In this document: positions 25,997 through 34,233 of the stretch, one piece after another | Layout: each line of letters begins with the position of its first letter | Position numbering within the stretch: position 1 is the stretch's first letter | Assembly: GCF_030158565.1 (NCBI RefSeq) | Contig: NZ_JAOASQ010000046.1 | Coordinates: 62,001-126,000 of the forward strand | Direction of reading: 5' to 3' | Origin: Limnohabitans sp. | GTDB taxonomy: Bacteria; Pseudomonadota; Gammaproteobacteria; Burkholderiales; Burkholderiaceae_C | DNA: 64,000 nt | The notes under the pieces: generated by a model | The model's input: only the letters and a program-made list of their open reading frames with translations | What the model was told of the DNA's origin: nothing | The model's database searches: none | Translations under genes and position numbers: made by a program

Positions 25997-26782
25997 TCAG
26001 TGGAAGGTGTAGCCATCCATGGCGATCACATGGTCACTGATACCCCGGAAAAACGCTTCAGGCTGTGCGTCAGCGCCCGCAGCGCCTAAGGCGGTGAACA
26101 AAGGCAGCAGGTGCTCGTCGGTCGGGTGGGCGCGCTGGCCTGCCGCCTGCTGGCGGTAGGCCAGCAAGCCGGGCACGTCGCGTGCCGTCATGTGGGTGTG
26201 AACCCAGTCGGCAAAGGCCTGCACATAGGCAGGGGTGGCACCGCCTTGCATGCGCACCACCATGAAGTCGCGCAGGTTGTGCGTGATGTTGCCCGAGCCC
26301 ACCACCAGGATGCCCTGCTGTGCCAAACCGGCCAGCGCCTGGCCCACGCGGTAAGCGTGCTCCGGGCCCAGGTGGCTTTGCACCGACAGCGGCACCACGG
26401 GCACATCGGCGTCGGGGAACATTTGTCGCAGTGGAATCCATGCGCCGTGGTCCAGGCCGCGCTCGGCGTCTTGCGCCACGGGCAAACCGGCGTTTTGCAG
26501 GGCGCTGACCACTTGGGCGGCCACTTCGGGACAGCCCGTGGCGGGGTATTGCATCTCGTACAGACGCGGGGCAAAGCCGCCAAAGTCGTGGATGGTTTCA
26601 GGTCGGGTGGCCAAGCCCACCGTGGGCACGGCGGTTTCCCAGTGCGGGCTGACCACCACGATGGCACGGGGCGTGCCCAAGCGCGCCGCCAGCTGCGTCA
26701 TGGCCGCGCCCGCCGCACCGGGGTGCAGGGCAAACATGGGGGAGCCGTGGGGCACAAACAGGACAGAGCGTGGGGCAGACAT
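25997..26782 (-). CDS. DODA-type extradiol dioxygenase (YgiD-like)
   Basis: The 261-residue protein belongs to the LigB-type class III extradiol dioxygenases of the DODA group. E. coli YgiD and plant DODA open the ring of L-DOPA. The metal ligands fit VPHGSPMFAL near the N-terminus, SPHWE, and the second-shell His in GSGNITHNL. ATG 26782 is used because the family begins with the VLFVPHGSP strand just after it. It is the first gene of an operon with b561 and two yceI genes. The upstream 21-base repeat at 26902 may be its operator. Confidence 0.85.
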   Translation of the reverse strand: MSAPRSVLFVPHGSPMFALHPGAAGAAMTQLAARLGTPRAIVVVSPHWETAVPTVGLATRPETIHDFGGFAPRLYEMQYPATGCPEVAAQVVSALQNAGLPVAQDAERGLDHGAWIPLRQMFPDADVPVVPLSVQSHLGPEHAYRVGQALAGLAQQGILVVGSGNITHNLRDFMVVRMQGGATPAYVQAFADWVHTHMTARDVPGLLAYRQQAAGQRAHPTDEHLLPLFTALGAAGADAQPEAFFRGISDHVIAMDGYTFH

Positions 26783-26901
26783 GGTGTTGGAGTCCGACAA
26801 GGTTTGGAAGGGGCAGCGCCAAAAACAGGAGGTGGCACTGCGGGATGGGTTGAACTTTAGGCGCTTCAAACCCATAGAAAAAGTAGTGAATGATCAAATA
26901 T

Positions 26902-26922
26902 TTGTTGCATTAATTGCAACAA
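26902..26922. promoter_or_regulatory. 21-base inverted repeat, LysR-type operator candidate
   Basis: TTGTTGC, seven bases (attaatt), then GCAACAA; with the flanking A and T the arms reach 8 bases. It has the T-N11-A core of LysR operators. It lies 120 bases before the dioxygenase ATG. The same arms with the same spacing occur at the start of the LysR gene at 38595. Confidence 0.5.
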
Positions 26923-27012
26923 TTGGGCGATCGTATGTCGGTCAAACTGGCGCGGGTCCCGTTTGTGCCTGTTGGCTCGCTGTGAATGAGGGGGGCAGCC
27001 AGCTCGGGGGCG

Positions 27013-27717
27013 TCAAAGCCCGGCTTGGCGGTACAGATCGCTTGCCCGAGTGAGGTGATCGGACATGGCCTTGGCCGCTTCCTCGGCATTGCCTTGGGCA
27101 ATGGCATCGATGATGCGCTGGTGCTCGGCCAGCGTGAGCGATTCGGCGCCGGGTGCGCGGACGATGGTGTGGTAATACTCACTGGCCCAGCCAAACAGGG
27201 CTTCGACGATGGCTGGAAATATTGGATTGCCGCTGATGCGGGCGATCTCGCGGTGAAATTCCATGTCGCGCTTGAGGAACTGGTCGAGTGTGCTGAGCGA
27301 AGCCTGATGTGCAGCCAGCCGGTCTCGCAAACGCTGCACGTCATCAGGTGTCGCTTTTTCTGCCGCTTGTCGCACCATGCCAACTTCCAGAAACAGCCGC
27401 GCATCCTTGAGGTGTTCCAGCGTCTCCGGCTGCATGCGCAGCAGATGGCGGGCACCCTCGGCGATTTGTTCAATCAACAAATGGGCAGTAGGCACCGTCA
27501 CCCTGGCACGCTCGCCGTGCGAGATTTCGACAATCCCCGAGCGAGCGAGCTCCTGCAAGGCTTCGCGCACGGCCACACGGCCCACGCCGTAAAACTCCAT
27601 GAGCTCACGTTCCGAAGGAAATTGATGACCCGGCGCAATTTCGCCGGAGGTGATCCTCGCCATCAGGCGATCAAGCACTTCCTGATAGAGCTTGCGCCGC
27701 TGTATCTGCTCTGCCAC
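27013..27717 (-). CDS. FadR/NanR-type GntR transcription regulator
   Basis: The 234-residue repressor has a winged helix at 1-75 (FPSERELMEFYGVGRVAVREALQEL) and an FCD ligand domain after it. The wing text EISHGERARVTVP is close to NanR. It begins 11 bases after oiaK and so is the last gene of the apionate operon. It most likely senses apionate or an oxo-isoapionate and represses the operon. The site at 34144, which fits the FadR-subfamily operator, lies before the first gene apnO. Confidence 0.88.
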   Translation of the reverse strand: MAEQIQRRKLYQEVLDRLMARITSGEIAPGHQFPSERELMEFYGVGRVAVREALQELARSGIVEISHGERARVTVPTAHLLIEQIAEGARHLLRMQPETLEHLKDARLFLEVGMVRQAAEKATPDDVQRLRDRLAAHQASLSTLDQFLKRDMEFHREIARISGNPIFPAIVEALFGWASEYYHTIVRAPGAESLTLAEHQRIIDAIAQGNAEEAAKAMSDHLTRASDLYRQAGL

Positions 27718-27728
27718 TTCATGATTCC

Positions 27729-29099
27729 TTAACCGACACGTCCCGCACGCACATCACCATAAAAAGAAGGGGCACCGAGTTGCCCACCCTTGAGTGCCAT
27801 TTCCAGACCATCGCGACGAGGATTATCAGACCAAACCCTACACAGAGGCACGCCAGGGGCCATACCGGCGGACACCGTCAACGCCTGAACACCCAGATGG
27901 CTGGCCACCGCACCGGAACTGTCGCCTCCGGCCACCACGATGCGGCGCAGCGCCGTCTGATCCAGCAGGCGACGCATGATTTCGGCCAGCGCCATGCCAA
28001 TGCGCTCGCTCGCCTGGGCTTTGTCGCAAGCGGCCCGCTGGACCATTGCGTCAAAGCCTTGGACAGCCGGGTCGTCCGGGCCTCGCGCCGAGTAAATCAG
28101 GGGCGACACACCATGGGCCACGGCATCGGTGGCCAGCGTCACCAGGCGCGTGATCTCCATTTCAGCCTGCAGCGGGTCGAGACATTGCGCCACATCGAGC
28201 CGCACGGTCAGAAAGCCGTGCTGTTCGGCCCAATCAATTTGGGCTGCACTCATGGGCGAACAACTGCCACTGACCACACCGATGCAGCTCTGTGCCTGGG
28301 CTTGTGGCAAGGCAGGCTGTGGCGCCAGCCATCCGCAGCTGCGCCAATATTCGGCCAAGGCGTACTGCAAGCCGGAAGACGAGGCACTGAACACCCCTTG
28401 TCCTCGCTGCTGCCAAACCAGCCGCCCAGCCTCGCGTTGGGACAGGACATCGGCCACGTCAAGCATCACCACCGGCTGGTCAGGGCCTTGCAGGCTTTGC
28501 CAGATTTCATCGGCCTGGCCTTGGGTCATTTGCGCCAGATTGACCAGTCCGATGCGGCGTGGTGTCTGCTGCGCTAGGTGCACTCGCAGATCGCTTTCGT
28601 GCATGGGCGTGACAGGATGGCGCGACATGGTTGGGTGGCGGTCAATGCGCCAGACCTCGCCTTGGGCGGCGGCAAACAAATGGCCGAAAACCTGGTAGCG
28701 CTGCAGGCGTGGTGCACCCACCACGATCGGAGACCAGCGCGCCTTTGTGGATTGCATCCCCAGGTCAATGGCTTGACCGATGGAGCCCACTTCGGGGGAT
28801 GAATCAAAGGTGGAGCACACCTTGTATTGCACGATGGGCGCACCCAAAGCCGACAGGCGTGCGAACACCTCTGGCAGGGCTGCACGCATCCAGGCCGGGC
28901 TTTTGCCGCGCGATTGACCGGCCACGCCGACACAGCGCACACCGGGAAAGCGCGCCAAGTCTTCCGGTCGTGGTGGCTGCAAAAAAAGCACTGTGGGCAC
29001 GCCAGCAGCTGTGAAGGCCTCCAATACATCGGTGGAGCCCGTGAAATCGTCGCCGTAATAGGTTAGCCAAAGCCCCTCGGCAGGTAAATGGTCGTGCAT
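27729..29099 (-). CDS. oiaK: 3-oxo-isoapionate kinase OiaK
   Basis: This 456-residue enzyme is of the four-carbon acid sugar kinase (DUF1537) family. The N-terminal domain shows LTYYGDDFTGSTDVLEAF and YKVCSTFDSSPEVGSIG; the C-terminal nucleotide domain shows VVAGGDSSGAVASHLG. In the published D-apionate route OiaK makes 3-oxo-isoapionate 4-phosphate for OiaX, and the two genes are adjacent here. ATG 29099 is chosen (MHDHLPAEGLWLTYYG); the upstream frame runs into oiaX. The substrate is inferred from the neighbours. Confidence 0.85.
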   Translation of the reverse strand: MHDHLPAEGLWLTYYGDDFTGSTDVLEAFTAAGVPTVLFLQPPRPEDLARFPGVRCVGVAGQSRGKSPAWMRAALPEVFARLSALGAPIVQYKVCSTFDSSPEVGSIGQAIDLGMQSTKARWSPIVVGAPRLQRYQVFGHLFAAAQGEVWRIDRHPTMSRHPVTPMHESDLRVHLAQQTPRRIGLVNLAQMTQGQADEIWQSLQGPDQPVVMLDVADVLSQREAGRLVWQQRGQGVFSASSSGLQYALAEYWRSCGWLAPQPALPQAQAQSCIGVVSGSCSPMSAAQIDWAEQHGFLTVRLDVAQCLDPLQAEMEITRLVTLATDAVAHGVSPLIYSARGPDDPAVQGFDAMVQRAACDKAQASERIGMALAEIMRRLLDQTALRRIVVAGGDSSGAVASHLGVQALTVSAGMAPGVPLCRVWSDNPRRDGLEMALKGGQLGAPSFYGDVRAGRVG

Positions 29100-29115
29100 G
29101 GATTGTGTCTGACGT

Positions 29116-30360
29116 TCACCAAAAGCTGAGCGCGCTTTGCAGAGCAGGGCGCGTGGCAGCATACGTGCGCAAATCTACCCCGGCCTGTGCGGCCTCCCAG
29201 GCTTCGCGCAGAGCCGATACCCCTGCCGATACCCCTTGCGGGTGACCGAAGATGCCACCACCGGCTGTGCAGATCAAGTCTGCGTTGCCCAGCGCCTTGA
29301 ATGTGTCGTGCGCTTGTAGACCAGTCTGTGCCGAGCTGAACACCGGCACGGCCAACATGGGCTGGTCCTTGAACAGAGGCTGGATCACCGAGCGTGCCGC
29401 ATCAATCACCGTTTCGTCGCTGTCACTGAACTTGTTGCGCAAACCATTGACGTGCAGATGGTCGACCCCGGCCAGCCGCCAAAAGGTTTGCCAGGCTGCG
29501 AAATCCCAACCCAGCGCAGGGCTGCGGCTGAGGAAACCCCAACCCGCACGGTGCGCGTGGATGGGCAAGGCGCTGTGCCTGCGCAATGCGGTCATGCCCA
29601 CCAAACCCACCGAATTGAGACAGGCCATCACGCAGGTACCACCATGGCGCAAGACCCAATCATGGCGGCGCTTCATCTGGTCGAGCTCGCCAGTGATGTT
29701 GAATGCCACCATCACTTGGCGACCTGTACGTTGCGCAGCCTCGTTCACCACACGCATGACGGCTGTCACGCGCTCTTCGAAAGGACAGTGCGGCCCATCG
29801 GCCTGCAATTCATCGTCCTTGATGAAGTCGATACCACCGTCAACCAGCATCTTCACTTGTTCGGCCGTCTCCTGCGGGTTCAGCCCCACGCTGGGTTTGA
29901 TGATGGTGCCGATCAGTGGCCCCTGTTGTACGCCGCTCAAACGCCGTGTGCCTGCCATGCCAAAAGCAGGACCGGGGTAGGCCCGGGCGAACGCCTCGGG
30001 CAATCGCAGCTCCAGCAGGCGCAAACCCGAGACCTGCCGCAGCTCAAAGAGGTTGCCCGCCACGGTGGCCATCAAGGTGGGCAGACACGGCCCCAGGTTC
30101 TCCAGTGGCCAGGACAGCGTGAGCAGACAGCGTGTGTAACGCTTGGATGCCATCCCGCCGGGCAGACTGGGGGCGTCGGCCACATCCAGGATTTCCAGCG
30201 CCTCTACCCGTGCGCCCGATCTTTCCTTGAGCTGCGGGGTTTCGGCAGCCAGCTTCAGGAAAGTGCCACTCGACTGCTCCCCCGCGATGGTTTCAGCTGC
30301 CCGCATCGGGTCGTCACCAGTTTCCAGCCAGTACTTGGCCACAATTCTTTGCGTCATCAT
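29116..30360 (-). CDS. oiaX: RuBisCO-like 3-oxo-isoapionate-4-phosphate decarboxylase OiaX
   Basis: The 414-residue protein is a RuBisCO-large-subunit homologue that does not fix CO2. GTIIKPSVGL (Lys155) and FIKDDE (180-184, the carbamylated-lysine and metal site) are intact, as are HAHRAGWG and the phosphate loop TAGGGIFGHP. In the D-apionate pathway OiaX decarboxylates 3-oxo-isoapionate 4-phosphate to an erythrulose phosphate. The flanking oiaK, TRAP genes and apnO support this rather than a methionine-salvage role. Two ATGs (30360 and 30357) are possible, with AAGGGA 5 bases before the first. Confidence 0.9.
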   Translation of the reverse strand: MMTQRIVAKYWLETGDDPMRAAETIAGEQSSGTFLKLAAETPQLKERSGARVEALEILDVADAPSLPGGMASKRYTRCLLTLSWPLENLGPCLPTLMATVAGNLFELRQVSGLRLLELRLPEAFARAYPGPAFGMAGTRRLSGVQQGPLIGTIIKPSVGLNPQETAEQVKMLVDGGIDFIKDDELQADGPHCPFEERVTAVMRVVNEAAQRTGRQVMVAFNITGELDQMKRRHDWVLRHGGTCVMACLNSVGLVGMTALRRHSALPIHAHRAGWGFLSRSPALGWDFAAWQTFWRLAGVDHLHVNGLRNKFSDSDETVIDAARSVIQPLFKDQPMLAVPVFSSAQTGLQAHDTFKALGNADLICTAGGGIFGHPQGVSAGVSALREAWEAAQAGVDLRTYAATRPALQSALSFW

Positions 30361-30367
30361 CGGTCCC

Positions 30368-31660
30368 TTATTTGAAGCCCATCACATGTGGCAGCCAGTT
30401 CGACAGCGCAGGCACAAAAGTCAGCAGCACCAACACCACGCCGTGCGCCCACAGGAAGGGCTTGAGTTCGCGTGTCAGCTCCGTCAGCGGCACTTTGGAC
30501 ACGTTGGAGGTCACAAACAGCAAGCCGCCCACGGGCGGCGTGATCATGCCCAGCGTGAGGTTGTAGATCACCACCATCGCAAAGTGGATCGGGTCGATGC
30601 CCAGTTTGGCCGCCACGGGGGCCAGAATGGGCACCAGCACCATCACGCCCGGCAGCGGTTCGATGAAGATGCCGAAGATCAACAAGAAGACGTTGATGAC
30701 GATCAGGAAGGTCCAGGCATTGAGCTGCATGCTGGAGATCCAGGCGGCCACCGTTTGGGGCATGCCTTCGATCGTCAAAATCCAGGCAAACGACGCTGAC
30801 GTGCCAATGATCAGCAGCACCGAAGCCGTGAGCAGGGCCGAGCGCGACAGGATGTCGGGTACGGCCTTCCACTCGAGCGTTCGGTAAATGAACTTGCCGC
30901 AGATGAGCGCGTAGAACACCGCCACCACCGACGCTTCGGTGGGCGTGAACCAGCCCGCTCGCATGCCGCCCAAAATCAGCACGGGCAGCAAGATGGCGGG
31001 CAGCGCTTTCCAGGTGGTGCGCAGAATTTCCGGGCCGCTGGGCATCTGGCCGTCGCCTTTGTAGTTGCGTTGCTTGGAAATGTAGAAATTCACCAAGCAC
31101 ATGGCAGCGGCGATCAGCACGCCCGGGATCAAGCCTGCAATGAACAGCGCACCGACCGAGACGTTGTCGTCGGCCAAGGCATAAATGATCATGATGATCG
31201 AGGGCGGAATGATCGGGCCCACGATGGCGGTGGACGCCGTGAGCGCTGCGGCATAGGGTCGGCCATAACCGGCCTTGTCCATCATGCGGATCAGCATGGA
31301 GCCGGGGCCTGCCGCGTCGGCCAGGGCCGAACCGGAGATGCCCGAGAAGAAGGTGAGCGACACCACGTTGGTGTAACCCAGGCCACCGCGCTTGTGGCCC
31401 ACGAACTGTCCCGCAAACTTGAGCAGCACCTCGGTCAAGGAGCCGCCGCTCATCAGCTCGGCCGCCAAAATGAAGAAGGGCACCGCCATGAGCGGGAAGC
31501 TGTCCACACCCGTGAAGGTTTCTTTCAGCAAGGCCAGCATGGGGTAGGCATCGGAGATGACCAAAGCCGTGACGGTGGACAGGCCCAGGGCAAACGCCAC
31601 GGGCACGCCGATGGCCAGGTAGATGCAGGCAGAAATCAGGAGGATCAGGCTGGCGCTCAT
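30368..31660 (-). CDS. dctM: TRAP transporter large permease (DctM)
   Basis: This 430-residue integral membrane protein has about 12 helices and forms the ion-coupled transport channel of a TRAP system. FSGISGSALADAAGPGSML and PPSIIMIIYALAD are conserved DctM motifs. Its ATG overlaps the dctQ stop by 4 bases, and oiaX starts 7 bases after its stop. With dctP and dctQ it should import a sugar acid, probably apionate. Confidence 0.93.
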   Translation of the reverse strand: MSASLILLISACIYLAIGVPVAFALGLSTVTALVISDAYPMLALLKETFTGVDSFPLMAVPFFILAAELMSGGSLTEVLLKFAGQFVGHKRGGLGYTNVVSLTFFSGISGSALADAAGPGSMLIRMMDKAGYGRPYAAALTASTAIVGPIIPPSIIMIIYALADDNVSVGALFIAGLIPGVLIAAAMCLVNFYISKQRNYKGDGQMPSGPEILRTTWKALPAILLPVLILGGMRAGWFTPTEASVVAVFYALICGKFIYRTLEWKAVPDILSRSALLTASVLLIIGTSASFAWILTIEGMPQTVAAWISSMQLNAWTFLIVINVFLLIFGIFIEPLPGVMVLVPILAPVAAKLGIDPIHFAMVVIYNLTLGMITPPVGGLLFVTSNVSKVPLTELTRELKPFLWAHGVVLVLLTFVPALSNWLPHVMGFK

Positions 31661-32169
31661 AGGGATGCACTCGCGGTGGCGTCAAAGTGGGCATCGCTGG
31701 CAAATTCGCGGCGTGCAATGTAGCTGCGCACGATCAGCAGCCAGTGGATCAAGGTCATGGCCATGCCCAATGGCAGGGCCAGGTAAATCCAGGCAAACGA
31801 AATCTGGGTCGCAGGGGTGCTTTGGTATTGCGTGCGGTCCATGTACTGCAGGCCAAACCAGATCGCAAAAATACAAAATCCGGTGATCAGCAAAGCAATC
31901 AGCACCCGCAGGATCTGAGCCCCTCGGGTCGGCAGGCTGTCTTGCAGGTTGTCGATGGCGATGTGCCCGCCGTAACGCAGGACGGGGCCGCAGCCGATGA
32001 AGGTCAGCCAGAGCATCAAGTGACGGGCCACTTCCTCGGCCCATTCAATGGATTGGCTGGTGGTGTAGCGCAGCATTACGTTGGTGAAGATGATCACCGA
32101 CATGGCGGCCAGGATCAGGATCAAGGCCCATCGGTTGAAGGCGAGAAAGTAGTCTTCGAATCTTTTCAT
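31657..32169 (-). CDS. dctQ: TRAP transporter small permease (DctQ)
   Basis: The 170-residue protein has four hydrophobic segments and the DctQ pattern: FTNVMLRY near helix 1, SIEWAEEVARHLMLWL, then GHIAIDNL. It bridges the binding protein and DctM. ATG 32169 (MKRFEDYFLAFNRW) is preferred over 32217, which adds a Cys-rich leader unlike the family. A 74-base gap separates it from dctP. Confidence 0.9.
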   Translation of the reverse strand: MKRFEDYFLAFNRWALILILAAMSVIIFTNVMLRYTTSQSIEWAEEVARHLMLWLTFIGCGPVLRYGGHIAIDNLQDSLPTRGAQILRVLIALLITGFCIFAIWFGLQYMDRTQYQSTPATQISFAWIYLALPLGMAMTLIHWLLIVRSYIARREFASDAHFDATASASL

Positions 32170-32243
32170 GGCGCATCCTGCATTTTGTAAGAACGGCCTG
32201 TGCGGACAGGTCTGCACAGGCCGTTGCTCAAGGGAAATAGGCT

Positions 32244-33212
32244 TTACTTGAAGTCCTGGATCTTGCGGATGTTGTCAGCCCCGAACTCCTTGGTGTAGGA
32301 CGCCATGGCCGGGGCCAGCGCCGTGCGGAAAGCTGCGCCATCGACCTTGCGCACCACGCTCATGCCTTCTTTTTCGAGCTGGGCAATGCCGTTGTCTTCG
32401 TCTTCATTGACTTTCTTGCGCTGGGCCGCTGCGGCTTTCTTGGCGGCTTCATAAAAAACTTTCTTATCGGCTTCGCTGAGCTTGTTCATCAGGCGCGGCG
32501 AGGTCAGGTAAAGAGCGGGTGAGTACACATGGCCTGTGAGCGACAGGTGCTTTTGTACTTGCGAGAACTTGGAAGCCAGGATCACGGGGATGGGATTTTC
32601 CTGTCCATCCACGGCACCTTGCTGCAATGCGCCAAACACTTCAGGGAAGGACATGGGGGTAGGCTGAATGCCGAAGGCTTTGTAGCCTTCCATGTGCACT
32701 TTGTTCTCCATGGTGCGCATCTTCAGACCGGCCGCGTCAGTGGGCTTGACGATGGCGCGTTTGCTGTTGGTCATGTGGCGGAAACCGTTTTCTGTCCAGG
32801 CCAATGCCACCAGACCTTTGGATGGGAATTTGGTCAGCAAATCCTGTCCTGCTGCGCTGTCAAGGTATCGGCGAGCGTGGTCATAGTCGCGGAACAGGAA
32901 GGGAATATCCACAATCTTGACTTCGGGCACGAAGTTGCCCACCGGACCGGTGGAAGTGTTGACGATATCGAGCGTGCCCAGTTGTACGGCTTCGATCATT
33001 TCTCGCTCGCCGCCCAAGGAGCCTGCCGGGAATTGCTGGCACTTGTAACGGCCCTGTGTGCCTTTTTCGATCTCGTCGCACAGCACCGTGGAGCCCACGC
33101 CGTAATGCGAAGTGGCCGCTGGTGTGTATCCAATTTTTATGGTGGTTTGCGCTTGTGCGCCTATGCCTATGGCCACCCCAATTGCGGTCGCTGCTAATCG
33201 CCATGTTTTCAT
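32244..33212 (-). CDS. dctP: TRAP transporter substrate-binding protein (DctP)
   Basis: This 322-residue periplasmic binding protein has a signal peptide ending near AQAQTT. LKMRTMENKVHMEG carries the conserved Arg that grips the substrate carboxylate in TRAP binding proteins. FGALQQGAVDGQENP is the usual DctP signature. It sits between apnO and dctQ in the apionate operon, so apionate (or isoapionate) is the likely ligand. The inference is from context only. Confidence 0.93.
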   Translation of the reverse strand: MKTWRLAATAIGVAIGIGAQAQTTIKIGYTPAATSHYGVGSTVLCDEIEKGTQGRYKCQQFPAGSLGGEREMIEAVQLGTLDIVNTSTGPVGNFVPEVKIVDIPFLFRDYDHARRYLDSAAGQDLLTKFPSKGLVALAWTENGFRHMTNSKRAIVKPTDAAGLKMRTMENKVHMEGYKAFGIQPTPMSFPEVFGALQQGAVDGQENPIPVILASKFSQVQKHLSLTGHVYSPALYLTSPRLMNKLSEADKKVFYEAAKKAAAAQRKKVNEDEDNGIAQLEKEGMSVVRKVDGAAFRTALAPAMASYTKEFGADNIRKIQDFK

Positions 33213-33260
33213 TGATGTCTCCTGTAGGTTGTGGTGAGAAAGATTGGCGGAATGAAGGTC

Positions 33261-34088
33261 TCAGGTGATGCGCTGGATGCTGTCGGCGATCTCCTGGCGA
33301 TCAAAGATTTTTTTCCAGTCGTCGCGCATCAGACGCGGTTTGCCAAAGGTGATGGCCTTGTTACAGGCGTCCGAGAATTGACCTGGAATCTGCTTGAAGA
33401 TGACGGCCGACAAAATGGTCATGTGACCCAGAAGAAAATCGCGCGCGGCATCGGCAGGTACGCCGCGGGCCACCACCTCATCCATGGCTTCGCGCATGAC
33501 GTCCAGCAAGGTGGCACAGACGGTCTCCGACAAGCCGGGCTCGAGCAGCGCCATTTGCTCCACCGTAACGCGGTACGAGCGTTCGATGGGTTGGTAAATC
33601 AGTTTGGCAATCGACTCACCCAGGACATAAGCTTCTTCAGGGCCTTGCATGAGCGCGTTGACGATCGATTGAGGCGCACGCAGACCTCCAAAGTAATCAG
33701 GCGAGCCTTCCACATGCACTTGTGGGTTGAAGATGTTGGGATGGCAAGGGTGGGTAACGAAGTAGACCAAATCGTCTCGCTGGGGCAGATGACCGGCGAA
33801 AGGCGCTGCAGCATCAAGCGTGATGACCATGGTGCCTGAGGCCAGCTTGGGCGAAATGTCAGCGGCAATGCGCCCGATCAGCGTATCCGGTACGGCCAGG
33901 ATCACGGCATCCACACCTTGGAGCGCGTCGTCGATGCTGCAGCAGTGGATGCCCAACTCGTTCAGCAGGCGCTCTTGTCCAGCCTGGCTGACTTCGACAT
34001 GGCGCACCTCGAACGGCGAGCCTTGGAGGTTTTTGGCGAGGCGGGCACCCATTTTGCCGCCGGCTCCCAACAATGCGATGGAGGTCAT
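33261..34088 (-). CDS. apnO: D-apionate oxidoisomerase ApnO
   Basis: The 275-residue NAD(P)-binding protein begins TSIALLGAGGKMGARLAKN, the Rossmann loop. It continues with VDAVILAVPD and a long helical C-terminal domain of the phosphogluconate-dehydrogenase-like type. In the known pathway ApnO oxidises and rearranges D-apionate to 3-oxo-isoapionate, feeding OiaK and OiaX. It is the first gene of a leftward operon with dctPQM, oiaX and oiaK, which supports the assignment. ATG 34088 has AGGAAA before it. The upstream region carries a FadR-type operator at 34144. Confidence 0.83.
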   Translation of the reverse strand: MTSIALLGAGGKMGARLAKNLQGSPFEVRHVEVSQAGQERLLNELGIHCCSIDDALQGVDAVILAVPDTLIGRIAADISPKLASGTMVITLDAAAPFAGHLPQRDDLVYFVTHPCHPNIFNPQVHVEGSPDYFGGLRAPQSIVNALMQGPEEAYVLGESIAKLIYQPIERSYRVTVEQMALLEPGLSETVCATLLDVMREAMDEVVARGVPADAARDFLLGHMTILSAVIFKQIPGQFSDACNKAITFGKPRLMRDDWKKIFDRQEIADSIQRIT

Positions 34089-34143
34089 GTGTTTTCCTGA
34101 TGGTGAAATGAGCCGGCGAAAACCGACTTGAATGATGGCATGA

Positions 34144-34154
34144 TGGTATGACAA
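34144..34154. promoter_or_regulatory. FadR-type GntR operator before apnO
   Basis: TGGTATGACAA fits TNGTNNNACNA, the FadR-subfamily consensus, on both strands. It lies 56 bases before the apnO ATG, in the 145-base gap that must hold the operon promoter. The NanR-like regulator encoded at the operon end is the natural candidate to bind it. The motif TTGTCATAC (minus strand) recurs at 45800. Confidence 0.5.
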
Positions 34155-34233
34155 GTTAACCAGGCAAGAAAATAGAGACTTACCCGAACCTGTGCAGGAT
34201 GCAGCGGCTGGGAAGTCCCGTGTTCAGGGCTAG

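Noticed and set aside
29116-30360. True RuBisCO large subunit
   Set aside because: The length (414) and the neighbours (kinase, TRAP, oxidoisomerase) fit a RuBisCO-like protein, and there is no small subunit or phosphoribulokinase.
30357-31718. 453-codon minus-strand frame overlapping dctM
   Set aside because: A different frame of the same strand as dctM; the DctM frame has conserved motifs, this one only Arg/His-rich text.
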